Assembly (NCBI GenBank): GCA_963781035.1
Contig: CAWAEN010000004.1
Location: 372,001 to 436,000, forward strand
From: SZUA-35 sp963781035
GTDB taxonomy: Bacteria > Actinomycetota > Acidimicrobiia > Acidimicrobiales > SZUA-35
Length of the DNA stretch: 64,000 nucleotides
Direction: 5' to 3'
In this document: in pieces, positions 41,020-48,692 of the stretch
How the letters are laid out: every line of letters starts with the position of its first letter
Numbering within the stretch: position 1 is the stretch's first letter
Notes under the pieces: model-generated
The model's database searches: none
What the model was told of the DNA's origin: nothing
What the model saw: only the letters and a program-made list of their open reading frames with translations
Position numbers and translations under genes: made by a program

Positions 41020-41052
41020 GACTCGGGGCGGGTGCATCACCCGTCCCGAGTC
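41020..41052 (+). terminator. Hairpin after sucCD, terminator-like
   Basis: Fourteen-base arms beginning GACTCGGGGCGGGT, with one G-T pair, and a five-base loop GCATC. Lies 22 bases after the sucD stop. No T tract follows, so it may be a factor-assisted terminator or RNA stabiliser. Confidence 0.65.
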
Positions 41053-41135
41053 GCGTCCCCGGGGGCGGGTGGACGGAAGATGTGCGAGGGGGAGCTGCCC
41101 GGGAACTGCTGGAACCCCGTCTACGTTGTCGACAC

Positions 41136-41318
41136 ATGAAGCCGCTTCGTGCCATCCGACGCAAACGTGCAGCACGACGAGAAGCCAGGCGGCGCCGCCG
41201 TGAGCGATCCTTTCACGCCAACAGCGGCAGTGGACCTGGCTCCTACGTACGGCCGGAACCACCCGGCGCTCGTGTCACCGGCGGGGGCGGGTCCGGGCTC
41301 GGCGGTGGTTCTTACTGA
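41136..41318 (+). CDS. Small basic Arg-rich/Gly-rich protein
   Basis: A 60-residue frame in the 373-base gap between sucD and the amidase gene. It begins MKPLRAIRRKRAARREARRR and ends in a Gly/Ser run (GGGGSGLGGGSY). The basic half and glycine-rich tail resemble small nucleic-acid-binding proteins in layout only. Codon use is GC3-rich as in neighbouring genes, but I cannot exclude chance. The rest of the gap, apart from the hairpin at 41020-41052, shows nothing recognisable. Confidence 0.4.
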   Translation: MKPLRAIRRKRAARREARRRRRERSFHANSGSGPGSYVRPEPPGARVTGGGGSGLGGGSY

Positions 41319-41371
41319 CGTCGGGAGCGAGAGGGTTCGCGAACGGTTCTCCTCGCTGGTTGACTGTCGCA

Positions 41372-42352
41372 GTGAAACGCCTCGTCGGATTGCTGTGTGC
41401 GAGTGTCCTGCTCGCATCCGCATGCTCGGATCCACCGCGGCCCAGCCTCAGCCAGGAAACGCTGCCCGTCGTGCCGTCGCTCGATGAGGACATCGGGTCT
41501 GAGGACGGCGAGCCGGCCACGGAGGACGCGGCGGAGTCCAGGCCCCGGGTGTTGATCACACCGACCGGTGTCGTGGTGCCGATCATCTCGAGTCTCGCCG
41601 GGGCCTATTCGGTGATGACGCCGTGCGGTAACCCGGCTCGGGTCGTGTGGGGTACGACCATCCATCACGCCGACATCGCCCTCGACCCCGGGCATGGAGG
41701 AGCGGTCGAAACCGGCGCTGTCGGGCCCAATGGCCTCACCGAGAAGGACCTCAACCTCGACGTTGCGAAGCGCACGGCCCGCGTGCTGGAGAGGCGGGGG
41801 ATCAGCGTCGTGCTCACGCGCACCTCGGACTATCGAATTCCGCTCGCCACCAGGGCCGAGATCGCCAATGTCCTCGAGGTCGAAGCGCTGGTGTCCATCC
41901 ACCACAACGCCCCGACGGCGAACACGTCGCCGACACCGGGCACCGAAGTGTTCATCCAGGACGGCAACGAGGAGTCAGCCCGTCTCGGAGGCATTCTCCA
42001 GGAAGAGATCGTCGACGCACTGGATCAGTTCGATGTGGAATGGTCGATCGCCACCGACCCCGGGGCCATCGTCGTACTCAACGACTCGGGAGACAACGCC
42101 TACGGCATGATTCGTCGGCCGGAGATGCCCGCCGTGCTGGCCGAACTGGGCTACATCTCCAACGCTGAAGAGGCCGAACTGTTCGCCACCGACCGTTATC
42201 GGACCGTGGCCGCCACGGCTCTTGCCGACGGCATCGAACGGTGGCTCACCACCGATGATCCCGGAAGCGGGTTTCGTGACGAGCCGAGGATCTTCACTCC
42301 TTCAGGGGGCACCGGTGGCTCCGAGGGCTGCGAAGACCCCGAACTCGGCTGA
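41372..42352 (+). CDS. N-acetylmuramoyl-L-alanine amidase (Amidase_3), lipoprotein
   Basis: A 326-residue secreted amidase that cleaves the peptide stem from peptidoglycan. GTG 41372 starts KRLVGLLCASVLLASACSD with a lipobox (LASAC), so it should be lipid-anchored outside the membrane. A 70-residue linker precedes the catalytic domain: DIALDPGHGGAVETGAVG with the zinc His, the catalytic or metal-binding Glu in TEKDLNLDVAKRTARVLE, SIHHNAPTAN, and PAVLAELGYISNAEEAELF. Upstream TTG 41360 is an alternative start. Used for septal or growth-linked wall cleavage by analogy. Confidence 0.9.
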   Translation: MKRLVGLLCASVLLASACSDPPRPSLSQETLPVVPSLDEDIGSEDGEPATEDAAESRPRVLITPTGVVVPIISSLAGAYSVMTPCGNPARVVWGTTIHHADIALDPGHGGAVETGAVGPNGLTEKDLNLDVAKRTARVLERRGISVVLTRTSDYRIPLATRAEIANVLEVEALVSIHHNAPTANTSPTPGTEVFIQDGNEESARLGGILQEEIVDALDQFDVEWSIATDPGAIVVLNDSGDNAYGMIRRPEMPAVLAELGYISNAEEAELFATDRYRTVAATALADGIERWLTTDDPGSGFRDEPRIFTPSGGTGGSEGCEDPELG

Positions 42353-42428
42353 CGAAGCAGCCATCCACGCCCGTCGGCCCTTTTGCATTCCGATCGGCGG
42401 TCCCGGGGTATCCAGATAGGTTCGACCC

Positions 42429-43967
42429 GTGCGAGCTCTTCTCTCCGTTTACGACAAGACCGGCATCGTCGAACTGGCGCAGGCCTTTCACGATCTCGAC
42501 ATCGAGCTGGTCTCGTCCGGGGGGACTGCAGCTGAGATTGCGGAGGCCGGAATCCCGGTGATCGACATCGCCGACTTCACCGGTGCGCCGTCGATGCTCG
42601 GTCATCGGGTCGTGACCCTCCACCCGAAAGTCCACGGAGCGATCCTGGCCGACCGTCGGGACCCTGACCACCTGACGGACCTCGAGACTCATGGCATCGA
42701 GCTGGTCGACATCGTCGTCGGGAATCTCTATCCGTTCGGGGCAGATCCGTCCACGTTCGAACACAAGGCGATGGCATCGAGCGTCGACATGATCGACATC
42801 GGTGGACCCACCCTCATGCGGGCGGCTGCGAAGAACCACGAGTACGTCACGACCCTGGTCGATCCGGACGACTACGAGCCGGTGCTCGCCGAACTCCGTG
42901 ACGGTGGAGCGACCACGCCGAAGACCCGTCGACTCCTCGCCAGGAAGGCCTTCGCTCACACAGCGGCCTACGACGCAGCGATCGTGGCGTGGATGGACGA
43001 GTCGCCGTTGAACGACGACAGCCTGCCCGAGACCCTTCATCTGTCGCTCGAACTGGTGCAGGACCTGCGATATGGCGAGAACCCACATCAGCAGGGTGCT
43101 CGATACCGAGTGGCCGGCACCAGGAGCTGGTGGGACGATGTCCAGCAGCACAGCGGCGTGGCCATGAGCTACCTCAACCTCTTCGATGCCGACGCCGCCT
43201 GGCATCTCGTGCACGATCTCGGTGATGCCCCGGCTGTTGCCATCATCAAACACGCCAACCCATGTGGTGTTGCCGTCGCCGGCGACCTGGCGACTGCCTA
43301 CTCCCGTGCATTCGAGTGCGATTCTCGGTCGGCGTTCGGCGGCATCGTGGCTCTCAATCGGCCCGTCGATGCAGCCACCGCGGCGGCGATGGTCGACGCG
43401 GCACAGGCAGACGTCGTGATCGCACCCGGATACGAAGAAGGTGTCATCGAGGCCCTCGTCAAGAAACGCAAGAACACCCGCCTGCTCACCGCGTCGCCAT
43501 CGACGATGCCGTCCCTGTCGCTGCGTCAGCTCTCCGACGGGTTCCTCGTACAGCACCGGCACGACTTCGTATCGTTGCCGGAACAGTGGGAAGTGGTCAC
43601 CGAGCGCGAACCAACTCCGAGCGAGCGCGCCGATGCTGCCCTCGCGTGGCGGGTCTGCGGCCACGTCACGTCGAACGCGATCGTGCTGGCCAAGGACGGC
43701 GTGGCCTGGGGGATCGGTGCGGGGCAGCAGAACCGGGTCGAGTCCGGCCAGATCGCAGCCGAGAAGGCGGCTGGACGGGCCAAGGGCGGTGCGTGTGCGT
43801 CCGATGCCTTCTACCCCTTCCGCGACGGCATCGACGGCGCAGCTGCTTCGGGTGTCACAGTCATCGTTCAGCCGGGTGGGTCGGTCAACGACGAGCAGAC
43901 CATCGCTGCCGCCAACGAACACGGTCTCGCCATGCTGTTCACCGGAGAGCGCCAGTTCAAGCACTGA
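42429..43967 (+). CDS. purH: Bifunctional AICAR transformylase/IMP cyclohydrolase
   Basis: A 512-residue protein doing the last two steps of IMP synthesis. IMP cyclohydrolase domain (1-190): LLSVYDKTGIVELAQAF, SSGGTAAEIAEAGIPV, TLHPKVHGAILADR. AICAR formyltransferase domain: LRYGENPHQQGARY, IKHANPCGVA (Lys-His pair) and GAGQQNRVESGQIA, ending SDAFYPFRDGIDGAAASG and GGSVNDEQTIAAANEHG. GTG 42429. Convergent with the GNAT-methyltransferase gene 14 bases away. Confidence 0.97.
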   Translation: MRALLSVYDKTGIVELAQAFHDLDIELVSSGGTAAEIAEAGIPVIDIADFTGAPSMLGHRVVTLHPKVHGAILADRRDPDHLTDLETHGIELVDIVVGNLYPFGADPSTFEHKAMASSVDMIDIGGPTLMRAAAKNHEYVTTLVDPDDYEPVLAELRDGGATTPKTRRLLARKAFAHTAAYDAAIVAWMDESPLNDDSLPETLHLSLELVQDLRYGENPHQQGARYRVAGTRSWWDDVQQHSGVAMSYLNLFDADAAWHLVHDLGDAPAVAIIKHANPCGVAVAGDLATAYSRAFECDSRSAFGGIVALNRPVDAATAAAMVDAAQADVVIAPGYEEGVIEALVKKRKNTRLLTASPSTMPSLSLRQLSDGFLVQHRHDFVSLPEQWEVVTEREPTPSERADAALAWRVCGHVTSNAIVLAKDGVAWGIGAGQQNRVESGQIAAEKAAGRAKGGACASDAFYPFRDGIDGAAASGVTVIVQPGGSVNDEQTIAAANEHGLAMLFTGERQFKH

Positions 43968-43980
43968 GGTGGCGTCGGGA

Positions 43981-45300
43981 TCACCGTCGCCGGGCGACCC
44001 ACGCCTCCTCGTGGGGCCACTTCGACGCCCAGTCGGCGTCGAGGAAGTCGTAGCTGGTCTGGTCGCCCGGCTCGACGTAGAGCTCGATGAGGTCGAGCAC
44101 GTCGAAGCCGCTGGCCCGCAACAGCCGGATCATCGACCCGTGTGAGATGTGGAACTCCGATGAGTCGGTGTCCGGCCAGCTCATGTGGTGCGAACCTCTT
44201 TGCGGCCGCTGGAGCCGTGCCGTCGCCGGCTGGCTCTCGAAGTCATCGACTGTGAGCATCGAGATGACCGAGTTCCCGAGGAAGACGAGGGTGCCACCGG
44301 GACGGAGCAGGCGCGCTGCTTCGGGAATCCATCGGTGCGGGTCACACCAGATCGCCGCTCCGTACTCGCTGATGGCGACGTCGAACGATCCATCGGCAAA
44401 GGGGGCGTGTTCGGCATCGCCCCAGACCAGTGGCAGGCGGGCGTCGTGTTCCTTGCTCAGCGATTGCGCAGTTCTGAGTTGTTCCGGCGAGTTGTCGAGA
44501 CCGATCGCCGAACGGGCGCCGGCCCGCAGGCACCAGGCCGAGACGTAGCCGGTGCCGCACCCGAGTTCGACGACATCGAGCCCGTCGACCTCGGGAAGGA
44601 GGTCGATCTGCTCGTCCGGCACACCGAAGATGCCCCACTTGGGCCGGCCAGACCAGAGACGGCGGCCGGCGTCGACATAGGTGTCGGCCTGCTCGTCCCA
44701 GTGGGAGCGATTGTGCGTGACGTGGGAGACGTCGTCGGTCAGGTCGATCGAGAGGCGGACCTCGTCGACCGTTGCGCCGGCGGTGCCCCAGGGGACCGTG
44801 CGCTCGGTGCCGTCGACTCGCCACCCCATGCGCTGGTAGAAGGCGATGGCGGGGGCGTTTCCCACCACCGTCCACAACACGGCCTGTTTGCGGCCGTGCC
44901 GTCGCAGGATGCGGTGGCCGATCGTCAGGAGCTCGGCGCCGATGCCTTTGCCTTGATGATCGGGGTCGACGTACAGCACCAGCACTTCGCCTGGTCCGTC
45001 TGCACCGTCGAGGCCCCCACCCGCTGACTGGCTCCGCTCGATGACGGTGAGATGACCGACCGGCTGATCATCGAGCAGGGCGACCACGTTGCTCGCGCCG
45101 GTGTCGAACCGGTCGGCCGAGAAGAGGCGGGTCCAGTTGGCCGTGGTCTGTTCGACGTTCATGGCATCGATGATCGAGTCGTCGATCAGCCCTCGATAGG
45201 CGGCGTGCCAGCAGCGCACGTGGTAGTCGGCGACCGCGACCGCATCGCTCACCGCGGCGTACCGGAAGACCGGATCGGAGGCGGATGGGGTGTCGACCAT
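43981..45300 (-). CDS. GNAT acetyltransferase fused to a SAM methyltransferase
   Basis: A 439-residue two-domain protein. Residues 1-185 are GNAT: RCWHAAYRGLIDD, then VLVLYVDPDHQGKGIGAELL (acetyl-CoA loop with QGKGIG) and AIAFYQRMGWRVDGTERTV. Residues 190-439 are a class I methyltransferase: HWDEQADTYVDAGRRLW, motif I VVELGCGTGYVSAWCLRAGA, AIGLDNSPEQL, DAEHAPFADGSFDVAISE, LLRPGGTLVFLGNS. The frame is continuous with no stop between domains. Neither substrate is known; the fusion could link acetylation and methylation of one metabolite or resist a toxin. Confidence 0.88.
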   Translation of the reverse strand: MVDTPSASDPVFRYAAVSDAVAVADYHVRCWHAAYRGLIDDSIIDAMNVEQTTANWTRLFSADRFDTGASNVVALLDDQPVGHLTVIERSQSAGGGLDGADGPGEVLVLYVDPDHQGKGIGAELLTIGHRILRRHGRKQAVLWTVVGNAPAIAFYQRMGWRVDGTERTVPWGTAGATVDEVRLSIDLTDDVSHVTHNRSHWDEQADTYVDAGRRLWSGRPKWGIFGVPDEQIDLLPEVDGLDVVELGCGTGYVSAWCLRAGARSAIGLDNSPEQLRTAQSLSKEHDARLPLVWGDAEHAPFADGSFDVAISEYGAAIWCDPHRWIPEAARLLRPGGTLVFLGNSVISMLTVDDFESQPATARLQRPQRGSHHMSWPDTDSSEFHISHGSMIRLLRASGFDVLDLIELYVEPGDQTSYDFLDADWASKWPHEEAWVARRR

Positions 45301-45355
45301 GACCCCAGTCTTTCAGCCCATTGTTGCTCAGTGGGGCGATTTCTTGGCCCGACCT

Positions 45356-45385
45356 CTTCCACATCGTGGAAGCTCGGTCTATGAT
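45356..45385 (+). promoter_or_regulatory. Candidate metF promoter with overlapping inverted repeat
   Basis: CTTCCAC-ATC-GTGGAAG (45356-45372) overlaps a possible -35 TTCCAC (45357-45362); 17 bases later comes TATGAT (45380-45385), a good -10. Transcription would leave a leader of about 115 bases before metF. The inverted repeat could be an operator. No SAM-responsive riboswitch consensus was recognised in that leader. Confidence 0.4.
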
Positions 45386-45508
45386 CTCCGAACACGGTCG
45401 TGATCCGATGTTGTGAGATCACGGGTGTCGACAGCTGGGTGTTGCCCTGCCGTCCACCGCTGGCGCCGTCAGAATACGCCTGCCCACAACACCAGAAACG
45501 AGTTCGCC

Positions 45509-46366
45509 ATGGTGCGTGTCCATGAGCTGCTGACCGATCGAAAGACCGTCAGTTTCGAGTTCTTCCCTCCCAAGACCATTGAAGGAGCCGTCGCCCTCAC
45601 GCGCACCCTCAACGACCTCCAGGCGGTGCAACCGTCCTTCATCAGCGTGACCTACGGGGCAGCCGGGTCGGATCGGCAGCGAACTGCAGACGCAGTGGTT
45701 GCGATGCAGCGCGAGCGGGGCACTCCGACGATGGCTCACCTCACCTGCATCGGCCATCGTCGTCACGAGGTCGAGGCGTTGTGCGATCAGTACGCGGCGG
45801 CCGGAGTCGAGAACATTCTGGCCCTCGGTGGCGACCTGCCGGCCGATGGTTCAGCCCCACCTCCCGGCGACTTTCGCTTCGCATCCGACCTCGTCGACTT
45901 CCTCCGGGCCGACGGCAGGTTCAGCATCGGGGTCGCTGCTCATCCCGAGGGTCATCCTCGGTCTCCCGATCTCGACCACGACCGTCGGAATCTGGCCAGG
46001 AAGTTGACTGCCGCCGACTTCGCGATCACGCAGTTCTTCTTCGAGGCCGAGGACTATCTGCGAATGGTGGATGGTCTGAGTGCCATCGGGTGCGACAAGC
46101 CGGTCATTCCCGGGGTGATCCCGATCACGAACGCCGGCCAGGTCGAACGGTTCGCCTCGATGGCCGGCGCCACGATCCCGGACTGGTTGCGGGAGCGAAT
46201 CAACTCGTCTGCGCCTGGCGACGTCCAGCAGATCGGCATCGACGTTGCCCGTCGGTTGAGCCAGCAGCTTCTGGATGCCGGCGCACCCGGCATCCATCTC
46301 TACACGCTCAACAAGAGTGGGCCGTCGCTGGCCGTTGCCGGCCAGTTGTTCGCCGCGTCGTTCTGA
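45509..46366 (+). CDS. metF: Methylenetetrahydrofolate reductase
   Basis: A 285-residue FAD enzyme reducing 5,10-methylene-THF to 5-methyl-THF for methionine synthesis. ATG 45509 begins MVRVHELLTDRKTVSFEFFP; the conserved Glu is in FEFFPPK, VTYGAAGSDRQRT binds FAD, and VENILALGGDLPADG, FAITQFFFEAEDYLRM, IPGVIPITNAGQVERF and GIHLYTLNKS match the family. A convergent terminator lies downstream. Possible operator upstream at 45356. Confidence 0.95.
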   Translation: MVRVHELLTDRKTVSFEFFPPKTIEGAVALTRTLNDLQAVQPSFISVTYGAAGSDRQRTADAVVAMQRERGTPTMAHLTCIGHRRHEVEALCDQYAAAGVENILALGGDLPADGSAPPPGDFRFASDLVDFLRADGRFSIGVAAHPEGHPRSPDLDHDRRNLARKLTAADFAITQFFFEAEDYLRMVDGLSAIGCDKPVIPGVIPITNAGQVERFASMAGATIPDWLRERINSSAPGDVQQIGIDVARRLSQQLLDAGAPGIHLYTLNKSGPSLAVAGQLFAASF

Positions 46367-46397
46367 ACCCGGGCGGCGGCGGCCGCCTGAAAACGGC

Positions 46398-46437
46398 ACC
46401 GGCCCACCGCCCCGCAGATGCGAGGCGATGGGCCGGT
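46398..46437. terminator. Bidirectional terminator between metF and the DUF4214 gene
   Basis: Arms ACCGGCCCACCGCC and GGCGATGGGCCGGT pair over 14 positions with one mismatch around a 12-base loop. It lies between two convergent stop codons (46366 on plus, 46464 on minus), as expected for a shared terminator. No long T tract. Confidence 0.75.
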
Positions 46438-46463
46438 TTCGATCTGCCCGGAGGGACGGCTGG

Positions 46464-47258
46464 CTACGAGGCCAGCGGGTTGATCGTCACGGTCACGTCG
46501 GCGTCGCCCCGGCCCGGAATGTGGCTGGGTCACGGGACCAGGTGGCCCGCCGATCTCCACCAGCGGCAGGTCGCGACCGAGGACGTTCTTGTAGATGAGT
46601 TCGACGAACTCACGATCGGTGAGCGGGCCGTAGAGGTTCGAGAACTCGGGCACGCTCGTGAACTGCTGAGCGATGGCGCCGAGCGAGAGCTCGTCGACGA
46701 GATAGCGACTCGTCCAGAAGCTCTTGCCGCCGGCATCGGGGTTGCGAAGGAAGAAGGCGCAGTAGAGCCGATCGAGCGGCACGGTTGATCCGCTGGCTGC
46801 TCGGAACTCGGGGCTCTCGCTGAATCCGAGAACCACGCCGCCTCGGGTGAGGGCGCCGGAGTCGAGCTGCCCTCTCCAGAAGGCAACACCACCGGACTCG
46901 CCTGGCCGGTCCTGGACGTTCAGGTACAGCCGATTGACGAAGTCGAGGTTGTTCAGGTTGCCGTAGGTGTCGGTGAACTCCGGGCTGATGCCGACCATGG
47001 CGTCAGCGATCTCGCGGAGGCTGCGGGCGCCCGACTTCAGTTCGTTGACCCAGAAAGCGAAGCCTCCGGCGTCGGGAGCGCGGCCGAACACGGCGCCGTA
47101 GAGCCGCTGGATCTGGAGCTCGGGGTCTGGTCGGCGGCGAGAGCAGCGCTGCTGCCGGGCCGAGTGTCCTGGGCTGAGACAGCGGTGGTGTTGAGGGTGG
47201 CGGCGAGCGTCACGAGTGCCGCCAAGATCGCCAGTCGCTTCAGAAGTGTGACAGTCAT
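46464..47258 (-). CDS. Secreted DUF4214 protein, two apparent frameshifts
   Basis: A 264-residue exported protein after repair. The signal peptide is MTVTLLKRLAILAALVTL with AATLNTTAVSAQD cleavage region. Three or more DUF4214 modules follow: RLYGAVFGRAPDAGGFAFW, VQDRPGESGGVAFWRGQL, FFLRNPDAGGKSFW and NVLGRDLPLVEIGG. Breaks: a missing wobble base at 47127-47128 just after the signal region, and an extra base near 46526-46529; the latter repair yields a C-terminus HIPGRGDADVTVTINPLAS with stop at 46464-46466. The same module ends the giant surface protein at 14573-19483. Function unknown; surface location inferred. Confidence 0.82.
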
Positions 47259-47307
47259 AGGAGCGCAATCTTAGGGACAGCCGTTCCGTCCCGCCGGTAC
47301 CGAATGA

Positions 47308-47353
47308 CACCACTGCTTGGGCGATATCACCCTGTCGACCACCCGCAGTGGTG
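47308..47353. repeat. Inverted repeat upstream of the P450 gene
   Basis: CACCACTGC and GCAGTGGTG, perfect 9-base arms 28 bases apart, in the 144-base gap between the divergent DUF4214 and P450 genes. It could be a regulator site or an RNA hairpin; no clear promoter boxes were found. Confidence 0.35.
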
Positions 47354-47402
47354 GCCGCGGTCCAATGTGGTGACAACGAGCACGGTGGGTCACACTGAGC
47401 GA

Positions 47403-48674
47403 ATGCAGCCAGTCGAAACGCTCAGCCTCGAAGAGATCGATCTGTCCGAAGACGGGTTCTGGGAGCGCCCGCGTGAGGAACGGGAAGGGGTGTTCACCCT
47501 GCTTCGTCGGGAGAACCCGATCCCGTTCTTCAACGAGGTCGCGTTCGGGCCGCTCGAGGCCGGTCCCGGCTACTACGTGCTCACGAAGATGAAGGACGTG
47601 CTCTTCGCCTCGAAGCATCCCGAGATCTTCGGTTCAGCCGAGGGCGCGACCGGTATCGCCGATCTGCCGCCCGAGTTCCTCGAGTTCTTCGGCGGGATGA
47701 TCAACATGGACGATCCGCGCCACGCCCACCAGCGCAAGATCGTCTCTGCAGCGTTCACGCCGGGAATGCTGAAGCGGGTCGAGGATCAGGTCCAGGAAGT
47801 GGCGGCGAAGGTCGTCGAGGACATTGCGGCGAAGGGAAGCTGCGACTTCGTGACCGAGGTGGCTGCCCGTCTTCCGCTGCAGATCATCTGCGAGATGATG
47901 GGTGTTCCGGAGGACAAGTGGGACTTCGTCTTCGAGCGGTCGAACGTCATCCTCGGCGCTGGTGACCCCGAGTACGTTGGCGATGTCGGCCCTGACGAGC
48001 TGATCGGTGCGCTGTTGACCGCGGGCGCAGAACTCGTTGCCCTGATGGAGGAGATGGTCGCCGAGCGAAGGGAACGGCCGACCGATGATCTCACGACCGC
48101 TCTCATCACCCCGGACGCCGATGGTGAGGTGCTGTCACAGGCCGACCTCAATTCGTTCTTCGTTCTGTTGCTCGTGGCCGGCAACGAGACCACGCGGAAC
48201 GCGATCTCGCACGGTCTGCACCAACTCACCCTGCACCCCGAACAACGCCAGGCCTTGGTCGACGACTTCGACGGACTGGCCCGCAGCGCCGTCGAGGAGA
48301 TCGTGCGTTGGGCCAGCCCGGTGATCTTCATGCGTCGGACGCTTCACGCCGACCATGTGCTCAGCGGCATGGAGCTGAAGCAGGGCGACAAGGTCCTGTT
48401 GTTCTACGCCTCGGCCAATCGGGACGAGGATGTCTTCGACGATCCCTACACGTTCGACATCACCCGGACGCCGAACCACCATGTCGGTTTCGGTGGTCCC
48501 GGCCCCCACTTCTGTCTCGGGGCGAACCTTGCTCGCCGCGAGATCACGGTCATGTTCCGTGAGCTGTTCAAGCGGCTCCCCGACATCCATGCCGTCGGTG
48601 AGCCCGACTACCTGAACTCGAACTTCGTCAACGGCATCAAGCACCTGCGGGCGGAATTCACACCGGTGCCCTGA
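47403..48674 (+). CDS. Cytochrome P450
   Basis: A 423-residue soluble P450. Heme loop FGGPGPHFCLGANLARRE supplies the thiolate Cys; I-helix LVAGNETTRNAISHG has the acid-alcohol pair variant (Glu-Thr); K-helix EEIVRW carries ExxR. NMDDPRHAHQRKIVSAAFTP is the C-helix heme-propionate region. The pattern resembles the actinobacterial CYP124/125/142 sterol- and lipid-hydroxylating group, an inference from overall similarity. ATG 47403 (MQPVETLSLEEIDLS). No ferredoxin partner nearby. Confidence 0.92.
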   Translation: MQPVETLSLEEIDLSEDGFWERPREEREGVFTLLRRENPIPFFNEVAFGPLEAGPGYYVLTKMKDVLFASKHPEIFGSAEGATGIADLPPEFLEFFGGMINMDDPRHAHQRKIVSAAFTPGMLKRVEDQVQEVAAKVVEDIAAKGSCDFVTEVAARLPLQIICEMMGVPEDKWDFVFERSNVILGAGDPEYVGDVGPDELIGALLTAGAELVALMEEMVAERRERPTDDLTTALITPDADGEVLSQADLNSFFVLLLVAGNETTRNAISHGLHQLTLHPEQRQALVDDFDGLARSAVEEIVRWASPVIFMRRTLHADHVLSGMELKQGDKVLLFYASANRDEDVFDDPYTFDITRTPNHHVGFGGPGPHFCLGANLARREITVMFRELFKRLPDIHAVGEPDYLNSNFVNGIKHLRAEFTPVP

Positions 48675-48692
48675 CCCGGTCGGGATAGATTC

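Noticed and set aside
45386..45508. SAM riboswitch upstream of metF
   Set aside because: I could not find the conserved core of SAM-I, SAM-II, SAM-IV or SAH riboswitches in this leader.
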